Source: Bradyrhizobium commune | GTDB lineage: Bacteria > Pseudomonadota > Alphaproteobacteria > Rhizobiales > Xanthobacteraceae | Assembly (NCBI RefSeq): GCF_015624505.1 | Contig: NZ_CP061379.1 | Span: forward strand, 4,836,001 to 4,900,000 | Reading direction: 5' to 3' | DNA: 64,000 bases | Shown: positions 51,300 to 60,787 of the stretch, in pieces | How positions within the stretch are numbered: position 1 is the first letter of the stretch | How the letters are laid out: every line of letters begins with the position of its first letter | The notes under the pieces: model-generated | The model's database searches: none | Told to the model about the DNA's origin: nothing | What the model saw: only the letters and a program-made list of their open reading frames with translations | Program-made: the position numbers and the translations under genes

Positions 51300-53651
51300 T
51301 CACCATTTGAACGCCGCCGAGATCTCATAGGTGCGCGGCGCACCCAGCAGGATCTGGTCAGGATAGAACGGGTCGCCCCAGATCGCATAGCGCTTGTCGG
51401 TGAAGTTGCGCACCCGGAAGGTCAGGCGGGCCTGGTCGACCGCATTGAACACGTTCCTGGGAACGTCGACGAAGGCGTAGAGGTCTCCGACCGTGTAGAC
51501 GTTCAGTGTCACGGCGTTGGAGTCGGTATTGTAGCGGTCGCCGACATGGCGGCCGACGATACCGACCTCCACCGGCCACGGCGTGAAGAAGCGGTAAGCC
51601 GCACCGGCATTGGCGACGATGCGCGGCACGTTCGGCGGCGTGTTGCCCGAGAACGATCCGCCGACGAAATTGTAGTCGGCATAGCGCGCATCGACATAGG
51701 CGATGTTGCCCCAGAGCCGCAAAGGCTCGATCGGGCGGATCGATGCCGCGAGCTCGACGCCCTTTGATTCCTGCCGCCCGGCGATGTTGAGCAGCATGCC
51801 GCCGGCCGCGGCATAGACGTTCTTGCGCAGGATGTCGTAGGCCGAGAACGACCACTCCGCCCTGTTGCCCCAGAACAGGTGCTTGACGCCGGTCTCGTAG
51901 GTACGCGAGGTCGTCAGATCCAGCGGCTGCGTCGGCAAAAGCAGGAAGATGTTGTTGGCGGAGACGTCGGCGCCGGTGGCGTATTGGCTGAAGAAGGTCA
52001 GGCCGGGAACGGCCTCCCAGGTGTAGCCGATGCGGCCGGTGACCGGAGCCCAGTCCTTCGTGAACGGGAAGCTCGCTTTCTCCAGGCCGCTGACATCGGT
52101 CGAATTGCGGTCGAGCCCGATATGCTCGACCCGCAAGCCGCCGATCAGGGCAAAACTACGCGTCAACTTCAACCGGTCCTCGAACGCCAGCGCCTCGTTG
52201 TCGATGCGCGCGGTCTGCTGCTGGATCGTGAGCAGGCCGTAGGTGCCGCGGGCGGGATCGACCAGCGTGACGGTATCGTCGGGGAAGTTGGCAGCGCCCG
52301 GTCGCACGAAGTCGAGGTAGCTGGACGACAGCGTCGTGACCAGACGGTTGTCGAAGCCCGCGATATTCGCATCCCAGGTCAGGTCGGTGATGTTGCCGAT
52401 AAGGCGCTGGCTGTGCGCGACATAGAAACGTTCGCGGTCCACCAGGTTGGTGGTGGAATTGAACGCCTCGACCTCGTTGTTGAACCAGCTGCGTTCCGCA
52501 CCATAAGCATAGGCCTGGCTCTTCAGCGTCAGGTCGAGAGCGAGCTTCAGCTCGAAGCCGCCGCGCAGCCAAATTTCTTGCGCTAGGTTGCGGTTGTCGA
52601 TGACGTTGTAATTGGTGTTGAAGGTGCGATCGTCGATTGTGACCGGACCGAGATTGGTTCCGTTGAAGTTCGAGACGTAACTGCCCGAGACGATCCCGGC
52701 CGTCGCATGCGAGCCGCTGAAGGCCACCGGCACCAATGGCGCGCCCCAATAAGCCTTGCCGCGATCCTCGCGATATTCGATCGCGCCCCAGACCTTGAGG
52801 CTGTCGGAGATGCGGTAGTTGAGCTGGCCGGAGACGTCCAGCGTCTTGGTGTTGGTGTCGTCGGCAAAGCCGTTGAGCGAGGAGCGGCTGACGTCGAAGC
52901 GATAGTCCAGGCCCTCGACGTTGGTGCTGCCGCCCGAGCCGTAATGGGTGCGGAAGGAATTCAGGGAGTCCCAGGAGAAATCGGCCTCGCTCCGGATCGC
53001 GCCGGTGTGCGGCTGCTTGGTGACGAAATTGATGGCGCCGCCGCTGGCACCCTCGCCCGACATCAACGACGCCGGACCTTTCAGGATTTCGACCGCTTCG
53101 AGATTGGCCGTATCCATGATCCGCGAGGTCATGTTCTGCGGGCCGATCTTGATGCCGTTGTAGAGCGTGTTGATCTGGCTGTTGGTGAAGCCGCGCATCG
53201 AGAAGGCCGAGGGCTCGGCCGGATTGTCGCCGGCGGTGACGCCGACCGCGCCCTGGGCGACATCCGAGACGGTGCGGTAGCCCTGCTCGCGCATGGTTTC
53301 CGCCGAGATCACCTCGACGGTCGCGGGCGTTTCGCGCACGGTCAGGCCGAGGCGCGAGGCGCTTGTCGCGACCGCATTGGTATTCAGCGGTGTCTGCGTC
53401 GGTACGACGGGCTTTGGCGCGGCCGGGACCGCCGCGGGCCTGTGCGCAGCGACGCGACGCGCGCCCTGCCCTGCGCGTGCCGCCGGCTTGGGAGGTTTGC
53501 GGGATGGCTCCGCCGGAGTCACTTCGACCGGCGGCAGCATATTGCGGGCCTCCTGCGCCAGCGCGGCAGGCAGATTGGCAGCAGCAAATGTAGTGAGAGC
53601 GGCTGATGCGAGCAAGAATTGGCGCGGTCGCGCACGGCGAACGGAAGACAT
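51300..53651 (-). CDS. TonB-dependent outer-membrane receptor (siderophore-receptor type) under cobalamin riboswitch
   Basis: A 783-residue receptor. Signal peptide MSSVRRARPRQFLLASAALT ends near LAQ; a TonB-box-like LPPVEVTP is at residues 39-46, followed by a Pro/Ala-rich linker. The plug domain contains RETPATVEVISAETMREQGY, AEPSAFSMRGFTNSQINTLY and NLEAVEILKGPASLMSGEGA; the barrel ends with the aromatic YEISAAFKW. By similarity of pattern it belongs to the siderophore-receptor branch, not classical BtuB. The riboswitch at 53775-53962, however, points to a corrinoid or a cobalt chelate as ligand. The PepSY gene follows after 9 bp. Confidence 0.92.
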   Translation of the reverse strand: MSSVRRARPRQFLLASAALTTFAAANLPAALAQEARNMLPPVEVTPAEPSRKPPKPAARAGQGARRVAAHRPAAVPAAPKPVVPTQTPLNTNAVATSASRLGLTVRETPATVEVISAETMREQGYRTVSDVAQGAVGVTAGDNPAEPSAFSMRGFTNSQINTLYNGIKIGPQNMTSRIMDTANLEAVEILKGPASLMSGEGASGGAINFVTKQPHTGAIRSEADFSWDSLNSFRTHYGSGGSTNVEGLDYRFDVSRSSLNGFADDTNTKTLDVSGQLNYRISDSLKVWGAIEYREDRGKAYWGAPLVPVAFSGSHATAGIVSGSYVSNFNGTNLGPVTIDDRTFNTNYNVIDNRNLAQEIWLRGGFELKLALDLTLKSQAYAYGAERSWFNNEVEAFNSTTNLVDRERFYVAHSQRLIGNITDLTWDANIAGFDNRLVTTLSSSYLDFVRPGAANFPDDTVTLVDPARGTYGLLTIQQQTARIDNEALAFEDRLKLTRSFALIGGLRVEHIGLDRNSTDVSGLEKASFPFTKDWAPVTGRIGYTWEAVPGLTFFSQYATGADVSANNIFLLLPTQPLDLTTSRTYETGVKHLFWGNRAEWSFSAYDILRKNVYAAAGGMLLNIAGRQESKGVELAASIRPIEPLRLWGNIAYVDARYADYNFVGGSFSGNTPPNVPRIVANAGAAYRFFTPWPVEVGIVGRHVGDRYNTDSNAVTLNVYTVGDLYAFVDVPRNVFNAVDQARLTFRVRNFTDKRYAIWGDPFYPDQILLGAPRTYEISAAFKW

Positions 53652-53774
53652 GGTCGTGGACCTCGGTGTGACGTCAGTGGCACGTCACCGCGAACCAAGG
53701 TCCCATCTTCGGCCTTTCAGCCTTCCGATGAAGCCGAATGTCTGTACTCCCCGACCGACATCTTCGCGTGTGAC

Positions 53775-53962
53775 CACGGCTGACGGCAGGTCTCCTGGCT
53801 CGCGGGTCGTGACCGCTTCGTCACCTTCCCGGGACCGAGGACCCAGTGGCTTCTGACGAAGGATTCACCGCTTACAGTTGCGGGGGCAGCTACGGCATTG
53901 GGGACAACGTCCCCGCACCGCATTCCCTTTTCATCCCCTCTCGGGGAAACCGTCACGGCCAT
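53775..53962 (-). ncRNA. Cobalamin (B12) riboswitch upstream of the TonB receptor gene
   Basis: Read on the minus strand: AAAAGGGAA (about 53932-53924), then GCTGCCCCCGCAACTGTAAG with CGG (53890-53868), and the B12 box GCCAGGAGACCTGCC (53799-53785). These are the core elements of the cobalamin aptamer in the correct order and spacing. The aptamer ends about 120 bp before the receptor start at 53651, leaving room for an expression platform. It would switch off the receptor and PepSY genes when adenosylcobalamin is plentiful. Confidence 0.95.
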
Positions 53963-54041
53963 CTAGGATTACGACCAAGACGGAGTCAATGTGCCAGCCG
54001 CGACGATATTGTCACAGCCACCAACTTCCTTGGAGATCTCT

Positions 54042-54614
54042 ATGGAAGGCGAGACCTTGCTCTGGCTGATCCGTCATGCCCCCGTCGACGGTCCCGCGGG
54101 GACGATCCACGCGCCCGACGCGCCGGCCGATCTCGGCGATCGCGCGCAGCTCGAGACCTTGCGGCGGCAATTGCCGCAGGACGCAGTGAGTTATGCCAGC
54201 CCGGCCCGACGCACGGTCGAGACGGCGCACGCGCTCGGGCTCAATCCCGCGCTCGTGGGCGAATTCGGCGAGCAGGATTTTGGCGACTGGACCGGCCGCA
54301 GGCATGACGACCTCGCAGCCAGCGGTGGCGAGGCCTATGCGCGGTTCTGGACCAATCCTGCCTGCGAGCGGCCGACAGGCGGTGAGAGCTTTGAGGAGCA
54401 GGTCGCACGGGTCAGGCGAGGCCTCGCAGGGATCGGCGCGGGCTCGGCCACGCTCGTCGTGCATTCCGGCACGATCCGCGCCGCACTCTGCATCGCGCTC
54501 GATCTCGCGCCGCAAGCCGGCTTGCGCTTCGTCATCGATCCGCTGTCGCTGACCCGGATCGACCGGCTCGCGACCGACTGGCGCGTCGTCTCGGTCAATC
54601 AGCGCATGGCCTGA
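54042..54614 (+). CDS. cobC: Histidine phosphatase family protein, probable alpha-ribazole phosphatase
   Basis: A 190-residue phosphoglycerate-mutase-like phosphatase. The catalytic LIRHAPVDG motif begins the protein, and the second histidine is in LVVHSGTIRAAL; GEFGEQDFGDWTGRRHDDL is typical of CobC. The start at 54042 has GGAG 8 bp upstream; the frame is open to 53991. It is expected to dephosphorylate alpha-ribazole 5'-phosphate in the nucleotide-loop branch, next to the CobT reaction. Its TGA abuts the convergent cobT stop exactly (TGATCA, 54612-54617). Confidence 0.85.
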   Translation: MEGETLLWLIRHAPVDGPAGTIHAPDAPADLGDRAQLETLRRQLPQDAVSYASPARRTVETAHALGLNPALVGEFGEQDFGDWTGRRHDDLAASGGEAYARFWTNPACERPTGGESFEEQVARVRRGLAGIGAGSATLVVHSGTIRAALCIALDLAPQAGLRFVIDPLSLTRIDRLATDWRVVSVNQRMA

Positions 54615-55667
54615 TCAGGCCGGGCGATCCGGCACGTTGGCCTGAGCAAATGTCGCCATGCCGTTGTGGAGGCTGCATGCGAGCCGCACCAGCGGCAGCG
54701 CGATTGCGGCGCCCGATCCCTCCCCGAGCCTGAGATCGAGGCTGATCAGCGGCTGCACGTTCAGCGCGCGCAGCACCAGCCGATGCCCCTGCTCCGCCGA
54801 TTGATGCGACGGCAACAGGAATGGCTGGCACGACGGGTTGAGCCGCACCGCCGCGAGCGCCGCGACGGACACGATAAAGCCGTCGATCAGCACGGGAATG
54901 CGGGCTTGCGCGGCCGCGATGATCGCGCCGGAGATCGCCGCGATCTCGAGACCGCCGACGGCGCACAGGATCTTCTCGGGCGACCCACCGGCAACGCCGT
55001 GATGCGCAATCGCGGCATCGATCACCCGCGCCTTGTGGGCGCGGCCGGCCGCATCGACACCGGTGCCGCTGCCGGCGATCTCCTCGGCGCTGACGCCGAG
55101 CAGGCTCGCCGCGATTGCCGCCGATGTCGTGGTGTTGCCGATGCCCATCTCGCCGAAGATCAGGAGATCGGGCTGGCTGGCTTCCGCGCGCGCGACGGAG
55201 CGCAGGCCGGCCTCGAAGGCAAAGGCCAGCTCGGTGGGCGCGAGCGCGGCCTCGACACTGAAATCGCGCGAACCATTGCGCGGCTTGTCGGTGACAATGC
55301 CCGGCATTGCCGCGTCCGCCAGCGTTCCGGCGTCGACGACCTCCAGGCTGGAGCCAAGCTCGCGCGCCAGCACCGAGATCGCGGCGCCGCCCGAGGCAAA
55401 ATTCGCCATCATCGCGATGGTGACGGCTTGCGGATAGGCCGAGACGCCTTGGGCTACGACGCCGTGGTCGCCGGCGAAGATGATGATGGGCACGCGTGCT
55501 GCGCGGGGGCGTTCGGTGGCTTGCAGTCCAGCAAGCTCGATCGCGAGCTGCTCCAGTCGGCCGAGTGCGCCGGTCGGCTTTGTCAGCTGCGACTGCCGCG
55601 CGATCGCCGCTTCGCGATGAACGGCAGAGACATCGGGGCATTTTCGGGTGATCCATTCGGGGAGCAT
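54615..55667 (-). CDS. cobT: Nicotinate-nucleotide-dimethylbenzimidazole phosphoribosyltransferase
   Basis: A 350-residue CobT/CobU-type enzyme (the Salmonella name is CobT). It contains the TKPTGALGRLEQLAIELAGL start, IIIFAGDHGVVAQGVSAYP, EMGIGNTTTSAAIA and the catalytic glutamate in LGEGSGAAIALP. It makes alpha-ribazole 5'-phosphate for the lower ligand of cobalamin. The start at 55667 is chosen for family length; upstream frame to 55736 is open. It is the last gene of the leftward cob operon, 10 bp after cobF. Confidence 0.95.
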   Translation of the reverse strand: MLPEWITRKCPDVSAVHREAAIARQSQLTKPTGALGRLEQLAIELAGLQATERPRAARVPIIIFAGDHGVVAQGVSAYPQAVTIAMMANFASGGAAISVLARELGSSLEVVDAGTLADAAMPGIVTDKPRNGSRDFSVEAALAPTELAFAFEAGLRSVARAEASQPDLLIFGEMGIGNTTTSAAIAASLLGVSAEEIAGSGTGVDAAGRAHKARVIDAAIAHHGVAGGSPEKILCAVGGLEIAAISGAIIAAAQARIPVLIDGFIVSVAALAAVRLNPSCQPFLLPSHQSAEQGHRLVLRALNVQPLISLDLRLGEGSGAAIALPLVRLACSLHNGMATFAQANVPDRPA

Positions 55668-55677
55668 GCTGCCTCGC

Positions 55678-56427
55678 TTACGGCCTGCGCTTGAGAATGT
55701 AGGAGTCCATGATCCAGCCGTGCCGTTCGCGCGCATCCTGCCGCGCGGCGACGATGCGCGGGCCGATTTCGGCGAGCGCGCCGGACATGATGATCTGATC
55801 GGGCATGCCGAGATAGGCGCCCCACCAGATCCGAAGCCCGGTTGGATCGAGCGACTGAAACGCCGTGCCGCCGTCGAGCATCACCACCACGGTGTCAACG
55901 CCTTGCGGCCAGCCGCCTTCGCGCAAGCGACGACCCGTCGTGACCAGGAAGGGCTCGCCGATATCGTTGAGCGGCAGCGCATGCGCCGCACACAGAGCCT
56001 GGATCGCGGTGATGCCGGGAATGACCTCGATCGTCGGCAAGCGTTTTAGACGCCGCGCGATACGCAACGAGGAATCATAAAGCGACGGGTCGCCCCAGAT
56101 CAGCAGCGTGACCTTGCCGTCGTTGCCGAGATGGTTTTCGATCGCCTGCGACCAGGTCGCCGCGACCGCATCGTGCCAGTCGTCAACGCCTTTGTGGTAA
56201 TCCACCTCGCCAGCATTCCGCACGGGAAGATCGAACTCGGCGATGCGCGTCGCTGGATTGGTGAGCACGTCCGCGCAGATCGTCCGCCGCAAATCGGCGA
56301 GATCGGATTTCGCGCTCCCCTTGCGCGGGATCAGAACGAGATCAGCGGCGTTGATGGCAACGACGGCCGCGCGCGTGAGCTGCGCGGGATCGCCGCAACC
56401 GATGCCGATCAGGGAGAGCGTCATCAT
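55678..56427 (-). CDS. cobF: Precorrin-6A synthase (deacetylating)
   Basis: A 249-residue SAM-dependent methyltransferase of the CobF type. The N-terminal SAM loop is LSLIGIGCGDPAQLTRAAVV and the middle has LLIWGDPSLYDSSLRIARRL, the CobF signature. CobF methylates C-1 and removes the acetyl group in the aerobic pathway only, so its presence, with CobG, marks the oxygen-dependent route. Two adjacent ATGs (56427, 56424) overlap the cobA stop. Confidence 0.95.
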   Translation of the reverse strand: MMTLSLIGIGCGDPAQLTRAAVVAINAADLVLIPRKGSAKSDLADLRRTICADVLTNPATRIAEFDLPVRNAGEVDYHKGVDDWHDAVAATWSQAIENHLGNDGKVTLLIWGDPSLYDSSLRIARRLKRLPTIEVIPGITAIQALCAAHALPLNDIGEPFLVTTGRRLREGGWPQGVDTVVVMLDGGTAFQSLDPTGLRIWWGAYLGMPDQIIMSGALAEIGPRIVAARQDARERHGWIMDSYILKRRP

Positions 56428-57155
56428 GACGGATAGTCTCCCGCCAGCGCGCCGAACAGGATCACGGCGGCCGTCGAGGCCGCGCCGCCTCGCGCCAGCT
56501 CGTCGGCCAGCTCGGCAATGGTGGTGCGGACCAGTCGCTCATCGGCGCGGCCGAGGGACTCGGCAAACAGCGCCGGCGTGGTCGGCGCGAGGCCGTGGTC
56601 GATCAACTTTGCCGCAAGCACGGGAAAGGTGCGGCGTCCCATATAGACCACGGTCGTCGCCTCGGGGTCGGCCAGCGCCGCCCAGTTGAGATTCTGCGGA
56701 AGCTTGCCGGTGACGTCGGCACCGGTGATGAACTGCACCCGGCGCGAGGTGTGGCGCCGGGTCAGCGGAATGCCGGCTTGCGCCGCGGCGACGCAGGCCG
56801 AGGTGACGCCGGGAATGATCTCGTAGCCGATGCCGGCTTCGCGCAGCGTCTCGAGTTCCTCCTCGAGCCGCCCGAAAATACCGGCATCGCCGGACTTCAG
56901 CCGCACGACGCGCGCGCCGGTCGCGGCATAATCGACCAGCAGGCGGTTGACATGATGCTGCTTGGTCGAGGGCCGCCCCGCCCGCTTGCCCACCGCGACG
57001 AGATTGGCCCCAGGCCGGGCGAGATCGAGGATCGCACCAGAAGCGAGGTCGTCGTAGAGCACCACGTCGGCCTCACGCAGCCGCGCGGCGCCCTTGAGCG
57101 TCATGAGCTCGGGGTCGCCGGGGCCGGCGGAGATGAAAGTGACAAAGCCGCTCAC
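56424..57155 (-). CDS. cobA: Uroporphyrinogen-III C-methyltransferase
   Basis: A 243-residue SUMT. It opens VTFISAGPGDPELMTLKGAA, has VVYDD-like VVLYDDLAS, VRLKSGDAGIFGRLEEELE and IPGVTSACVAAAQAGIPLT: all family blocks. It makes precorrin-2 from uroporphyrinogen III, the entry step into cobalamin and sirohaem synthesis. The start overlaps cobB by 4 bp and the end overlaps cobF. It lacks the CysG oxidase/ferrochelatase part, so it is a stand-alone SUMT. Confidence 0.96.
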   Translation of the reverse strand: MSGFVTFISAGPGDPELMTLKGAARLREADVVLYDDLASGAILDLARPGANLVAVGKRAGRPSTKQHHVNRLLVDYAATGARVVRLKSGDAGIFGRLEEELETLREAGIGYEIIPGVTSACVAAAQAGIPLTRRHTSRRVQFITGADVTGKLPQNLNWAALADPEATTVVYMGRRTFPVLAAKLIDHGLAPTTPALFAESLGRADERLVRTTIAELADELARGGAASTAAVILFGALAGDYPS

Positions 57156-58465
57156 CGATCCTCCGCGATCAAATGGAAGAACGTGCCGGTGGCGTGTCCC
57201 CGCCGCGAGCCAGTCTCGGCGATGACCGCGCCTGTGGCATCATGCACGACCGCCAGTGGCGTATCCGGCTGCGCATGAATAGTCGAATAGTGGAACTCAT
57301 GGCCGCGCAGGCGCGCGCCGACCTGATGGCCGGGCATAGGCGCTGCGAGCGCGGCGAGCCGATAGCCCAGATGCATGCGTCGCTTGGCAAAGCTCGTCTC
57401 TAGGCCGAGCAGGCCCGCCATCTCGTGACGGATACCATCGGCATCGGTGAGGCCTGCGCCAAGCACCATATAGCCTCCGCATTCGCCATGCACGGGTCGC
57501 GTCCCGGCGAAGGCGCGCAGGCCGCTGCGGAAACGCGCATTGGCAGCGATCTTGCCGGCATGAAGCTCGGGATAGCCGCCGGGCAGCCAGCAGACATCGG
57601 CGCTCGCGTCAGGCGCTTCATCGGCAAGCGGCGAGAATGTCGAGATTTCGGAACCGGCGGCGCGCCAGGCTTCCAGCATGTGCGGGTAGATGAAGGAGAA
57701 GGCCGCGTCGCGCGCCAGCGCGATGCGCTGGCCGGGCGGCGTTACGTTCAGACCGTTCGCCGCAGGTGGCGGTGACCAGCCCGCGGCCGATCGCAGCACC
57801 GCGTCCAGATCGACATGCTCGGCGACAAAGCGCGCGGCTTCGTCGATCAGCTTGCCGATCTCGGCTTGCTCCTCGGCCTGCACCAGCCCGAGATGCCGCT
57901 TCGGCAGGCTGATCTCGGCGTGGCGCGGCAGCGCGCCGAACACGGCAATGCCGGCGTCCACAAGCGCGCGCCGCACGAGATCCTCGTGGCGCGCGCTTGC
58001 GACGCGGTTGAGCACGACGCCAGCAAGCCGAACACCGGCGCGATAGTCGCGAAGCCCCGCGGCGATCGCAGCCGCCGTCTGCGCTTGTCCGGAGGGATCG
58101 ATCACCAGCAGCACCGGCCAGCCCAGCATTTCCGCGATGTCGGCAGTGGCGCCGGTGCCAGAGACACCGCGCACGGCGACACCGTCGAACAGGCCCATCG
58201 ATCCCTCGGCGAGCACGATGTCGGCATCACCGCCGCGGCTGACGAGATGCGAGATCGCCGCGCGATCCATTGCCCAGCTGTCGACATTGACCGAAGCGCG
58301 TCCTGTCGCGGCGGCATGGAAGGCGGGATCGATATAGTCGGGTCCGCTCTTGAAGCACTGCACCTTGAGGCCACGATTGCGCCAAGCGCGCGCGAGAGCC
58401 AGCGTCAGCGTCGTCTTGCCGACGCCGGAGGCCGGTGCGGAGATGACGAGGCCTGCCGGCATCAC
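57152..58465 (-). CDS. cobB: Cobyrinate / hydrogenobyrinate a,c-diamide synthase
   Basis: A 437-residue ATP-dependent amidase. The N-terminal ATP domain has [20 protein letters not shown] and [15 protein letters not shown]; the C-terminal glutaminase domain has [18 protein letters not shown] and the nucleophile cysteine in [15 protein letters not shown]. It amidates side chains a and c of the corrin ring, using glutamine. Overlaps by 4 bp with cobM upstream and cobA downstream show tight translational coupling. Confidence 0.96.
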   Translation of the reverse strand: MMPAGLVISAPASGVGKTTLTLALARAWRNRGLKVQCFKSGPDYIDPAFHAAATGRASVNVDSWAMDRAAISHLVSRGGDADIVLAEGSMGLFDGVAVRGVSGTGATADIAEMLGWPVLLVIDPSGQAQTAAAIAAGLRDYRAGVRLAGVVLNRVASARHEDLVRRALVDAGIAVFGALPRHAEISLPKRHLGLVQAEEQAEIGKLIDEAARFVAEHVDLDAVLRSAAGWSPPPAANGLNVTPPGQRIALARDAAFSFIYPHMLEAWRAAGSEISTFSPLADEAPDASADVCWLPGGYPELHAGKIAANARFRSGLRAFAGTRPVHGECGGYMVLGAGLTDADGIRHEMAGLLGLETSFAKRRMHLGYRLAALAAPMPGHQVGARLRGHEFHYSTIHAQPDTPLAVVHDATGAVIAETGSRRGHATGTFFHLIAEDR

Positions 58466-59244
58466 GGCGCCTCCGGAAAGCGCGGCTCGGCGCCGATGGG
58501 ACGATAGCGGCGATCGTAATCGGCCGCATAGAGGCGGCTCTCATCAAAATCCGCAGTGCCCAGCGTCTTGCCGACGAGGATCAGCGCAGTGCGTTCCATC
58601 TCGGTGCCAACGGCGGCATCGAGTGTCGCCAGCGTGGCGCGGACGATGCGCTGGTCCGGCCAGCTCGCGCGCCAGACGACGGCAACTGGACAGTCTGCGC
58701 CATAATGCGGCGTCAGCTCGGCGATCACCTTGTCGAGCAGATGAATGGAGAGATGGATCGCGAGCACCGCGCCCGTCGCGGCGAAGGCGGCGATCTTTTC
58801 ACCCTCGGGCATCGCGCTGGCGCGACCCGGCGTGCGCGTCAGCACGACGGTCTGGGCAAGACCTGGCAGTGTCAATTCGGCTTCGAGGGCTGCCGCAGCG
58901 GCGGAGAAGGACGGCACGCCGGGCGTGACGGTGAAGGGAATGCCGAGCGCGCGCAGGCGGCGCAACTGCTCGCCCATCGCCGACCAGATCGCAAGATCTC
59001 CGGAATGCAGCCGCGCGACATCCTTGCCCTCCGCATGCGCGGTCGCGATCTCGGCAATGATATCATCGAGCGACAGCGGCGCAGTGTTGACGATGCGCGC
59101 GCCGGGCGGGCAATGCGCTAGCACGCCCTCGGGTACCAGCGAGCCGGCATAGAGGCAGACCGGACAGCCGGCGATCAGATCGCGACCGCGCAAGGTGAGA
59201 AGATCAGCCGCACCTGGGCCGGCGCCAATGAAATGCACCGTCAT
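58462..59244 (-). CDS. cobM: Precorrin-4 C11-methyltransferase
   Basis: A 260-residue methyltransferase. The start at 59244 gives [20 protein letters not shown], the CobM opening; [20 protein letters not shown] and [19 protein letters not shown] follow, with [20 protein letters not shown]. It methylates C-11 of precorrin-4. The open frame to 59457 lies in cobE and is rejected. It overlaps cobE by 4 bp. Confidence 0.96.
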   Translation of the reverse strand: MTVHFIGAGPGAADLLTLRGRDLIAGCPVCLYAGSLVPEGVLAHCPPGARIVNTAPLSLDDIIAEIATAHAEGKDVARLHSGDLAIWSAMGEQLRRLRALGIPFTVTPGVPSFSAAAAALEAELTLPGLAQTVVLTRTPGRASAMPEGEKIAAFAATGAVLAIHLSIHLLDKVIAELTPHYGADCPVAVVWRASWPDQRIVRATLATLDAAVGTEMERTALILVGKTLGTADFDESRLYAADYDRRYRPIGAEPRFPEAP

Positions 59245-59609
59245 GTGCCGTCTCCCTCCGCGATCGCGGCGGTCGCGGTCCGGTCCTGCGACACTACGCG
59301 CGTCGCGATCAACCGCGCGCGGGGCCCCGCGGCAGCAAGCGCCGCGGCCTCGGCGACCGATCCCGTGCCGAATTTTTCGGTAACGAGTTTTGACTGCGTC
59401 GGCGTGTCGACGCCGGCCAGCATTTCGGCCGGAACCGCCTTGATCGGTAACCCGCATTCGCGCGCGAGCTGTCTGAGCGCTTCCGCGTCAGCCTTGTCGC
59501 TGATAGTCGCCACCGCAGCAAGGCCCTTGGAACCGCCGACCGCCAGGAGCACCTCGCGCAGCGAAGTCAGCGTCACGTCCTGCTTGAATCCGAGTCCGGC
59601 GACCTTCAT
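59241..59609 (-). CDS. cobE: CobE-type cobalamin biosynthesis protein (CbiG C-terminal domain-like)
   Basis: A 122-residue protein. The ATG at 59609 overlaps the cobL stop (ATGA) and begins [20 protein letters not shown]; an ATG at 59624 is less likely. The sequence resembles the C-terminal domain of CbiG ([30 protein letters not shown]). In aerobic bacteria CobE is required for cobalamin synthesis but its precise task is not settled. It sits between cobL and cobM with 4-bp overlaps on both sides. Confidence 0.9.
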   Translation of the reverse strand: MKVAGLGFKQDVTLTSLREVLLAVGGSKGLAAVATISDKADAEALRQLARECGLPIKAVPAEMLAGVDTPTQSKLVTEKFGTGSVAEAAALAAAGPRARLIATRVVSQDRTATAAIAEGDGT

Positions 59610-60787
59610 CGGACCACACTCCATTGCACCACCGGTCGCGCGGCCTCCCAGGAGCGGTAACGGCCCAGCGGTGCGGCATGGGCGATCTCGACCCGCATCA
59701 GCTCGCCACCGTGACGCTGATGCAGCTCGCCGAGCAGCGCTTCAGTCTCCAGCGTCACGGCATGCGCGACCAACCGCGCGCCGGGCGCGAGGCGCGACCA
59801 AACGGCGTCGAACACTGCGATGTCGAAACCTCCGCCGATGAAGACGGCATCCGGCGCTTCCAGCGCGGTCAGAGCCTCGGGTGCCCTTCCCGTGATGGGC
59901 GCGATGCGATGCGCCAGTCCGAACGCGGCTGCGTTGCTGCGAATGTTCACGGCGCGATCCTCGCGTGCCTCGACGGCGATCGCGGTCCCGCCACATAGCG
60001 CCCACTCGATCGAGATCGAGCCGGAGCCGGCGCCGATGTCCCACAGCTTCTCGCCGGGACGCGGCGCCAACGCCGAGAGCGCGAGCGCGCGCACCGGCCG
60101 CTTGGTGATCTGGCCATCATGGGCGAAGAGATCATCTGGCAGGCCCGAGCTGCGAGAAACGCCTTGCGTTCCGCTCGCCTCCAGTGCCACCGCAACCAGA
60201 TTCGCAGAGAGATCGCCGACAAACCCGTCGGCGCGATGCTCGGCAATGTTTTCGTGCCGCCCACCGAGCGCGGCGAGCGTCCAGCATGCCGACGCTCCCC
60301 ATCCACGCTCGCTCAGCCATTTTGCGAGATCGCCCGCCGCCCTGCCGTCGCGCACGAGACAGATGATCCGCACACCGGACGCGAGATGCGGAACGAGGCG
60401 TTCGAACGGCGCGGCGTGGAGACCGAGACAGACAACGGATTCAAGCCGCCAGCCGAGCCGCGCAGCGGCAAGCGAGAAGGTCGATGGCATCGAGTACGCG
60501 ATCCACTCGCTCGCATCCAGCTTCTCGGCAAGGCTTGCGCCGACACCGTGCCAGAACGGATCGCCAGAGGCGAGCACAGCGGTCCGGCGGCCGCGACAGC
60601 TGAGCACGATTTCTGCGTCGAACGGCACCGGCCATGGGCGACCACGGCTGCCTACGTCCGCAAGCGCGAGATGGCGCTCGCCACCGAAGACTGTTTCCGC
60701 CTTGGCGAGTGCCTTTCGGCTTGCCTCGGACAGCCCGGCAAGGCCATCTTCGCCGATACCGATGATGGTCAGCCAGGGATCAGCCAT
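59606..60787 (-). CDS. cobL: Precorrin-6Y C5,15-methyltransferase (decarboxylating)
   Basis: A 393-residue two-domain enzyme. The N-terminal half is CbiE-like (LTIIGIGEDGLAGLSEASRK, VFGGERHLAL, VLASGDPFWHGVG) and the C-terminal half is a CbiT-like Rossmann methyltransferase (LWDIGAGSGSISIEWALCGG, AVFIGGGFD). It adds methyl groups at C-5 and C-15 and removes the acetate carboxyl on C-12. Its start codon at 60787 overlaps by two bases the divergent start codon of cobK (CATG). Confidence 0.96.
   Translation of the reverse strand: MADPWLTIIGIGEDGLAGLSEASRKALAKAETVFGGERHLALADVGSRGRPWPVPFDAEIVLSCRGRRTAVLASGDPFWHGVGASLAEKLDASEWIAYSMPSTFSLAAARLGWRLESVVCLGLHAAPFERLVPHLASGVRIICLVRDGRAAGDLAKWLSERGWGASACWTLAALGGRHENIAEHRADGFVGDLSANLVAVALEASGTQGVSRSSGLPDDLFAHDGQITKRPVRALALSALAPRPGEKLWDIGAGSGSISIEWALCGGTAIAVEAREDRAVNIRSNAAAFGLAHRIAPITGRAPEALTALEAPDAVFIGGGFDIAVFDAVWSRLAPGARLVAHAVTLETEALLGELHQRHGGELMRVEIAHAAPLGRYRSWEAARPVVQWSVVR

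Noticed and set aside
59820..60785. N-terminal extension of the cobK frame
   Set aside because: It is antisense to cobL; CobK family sequence begins at 60786.
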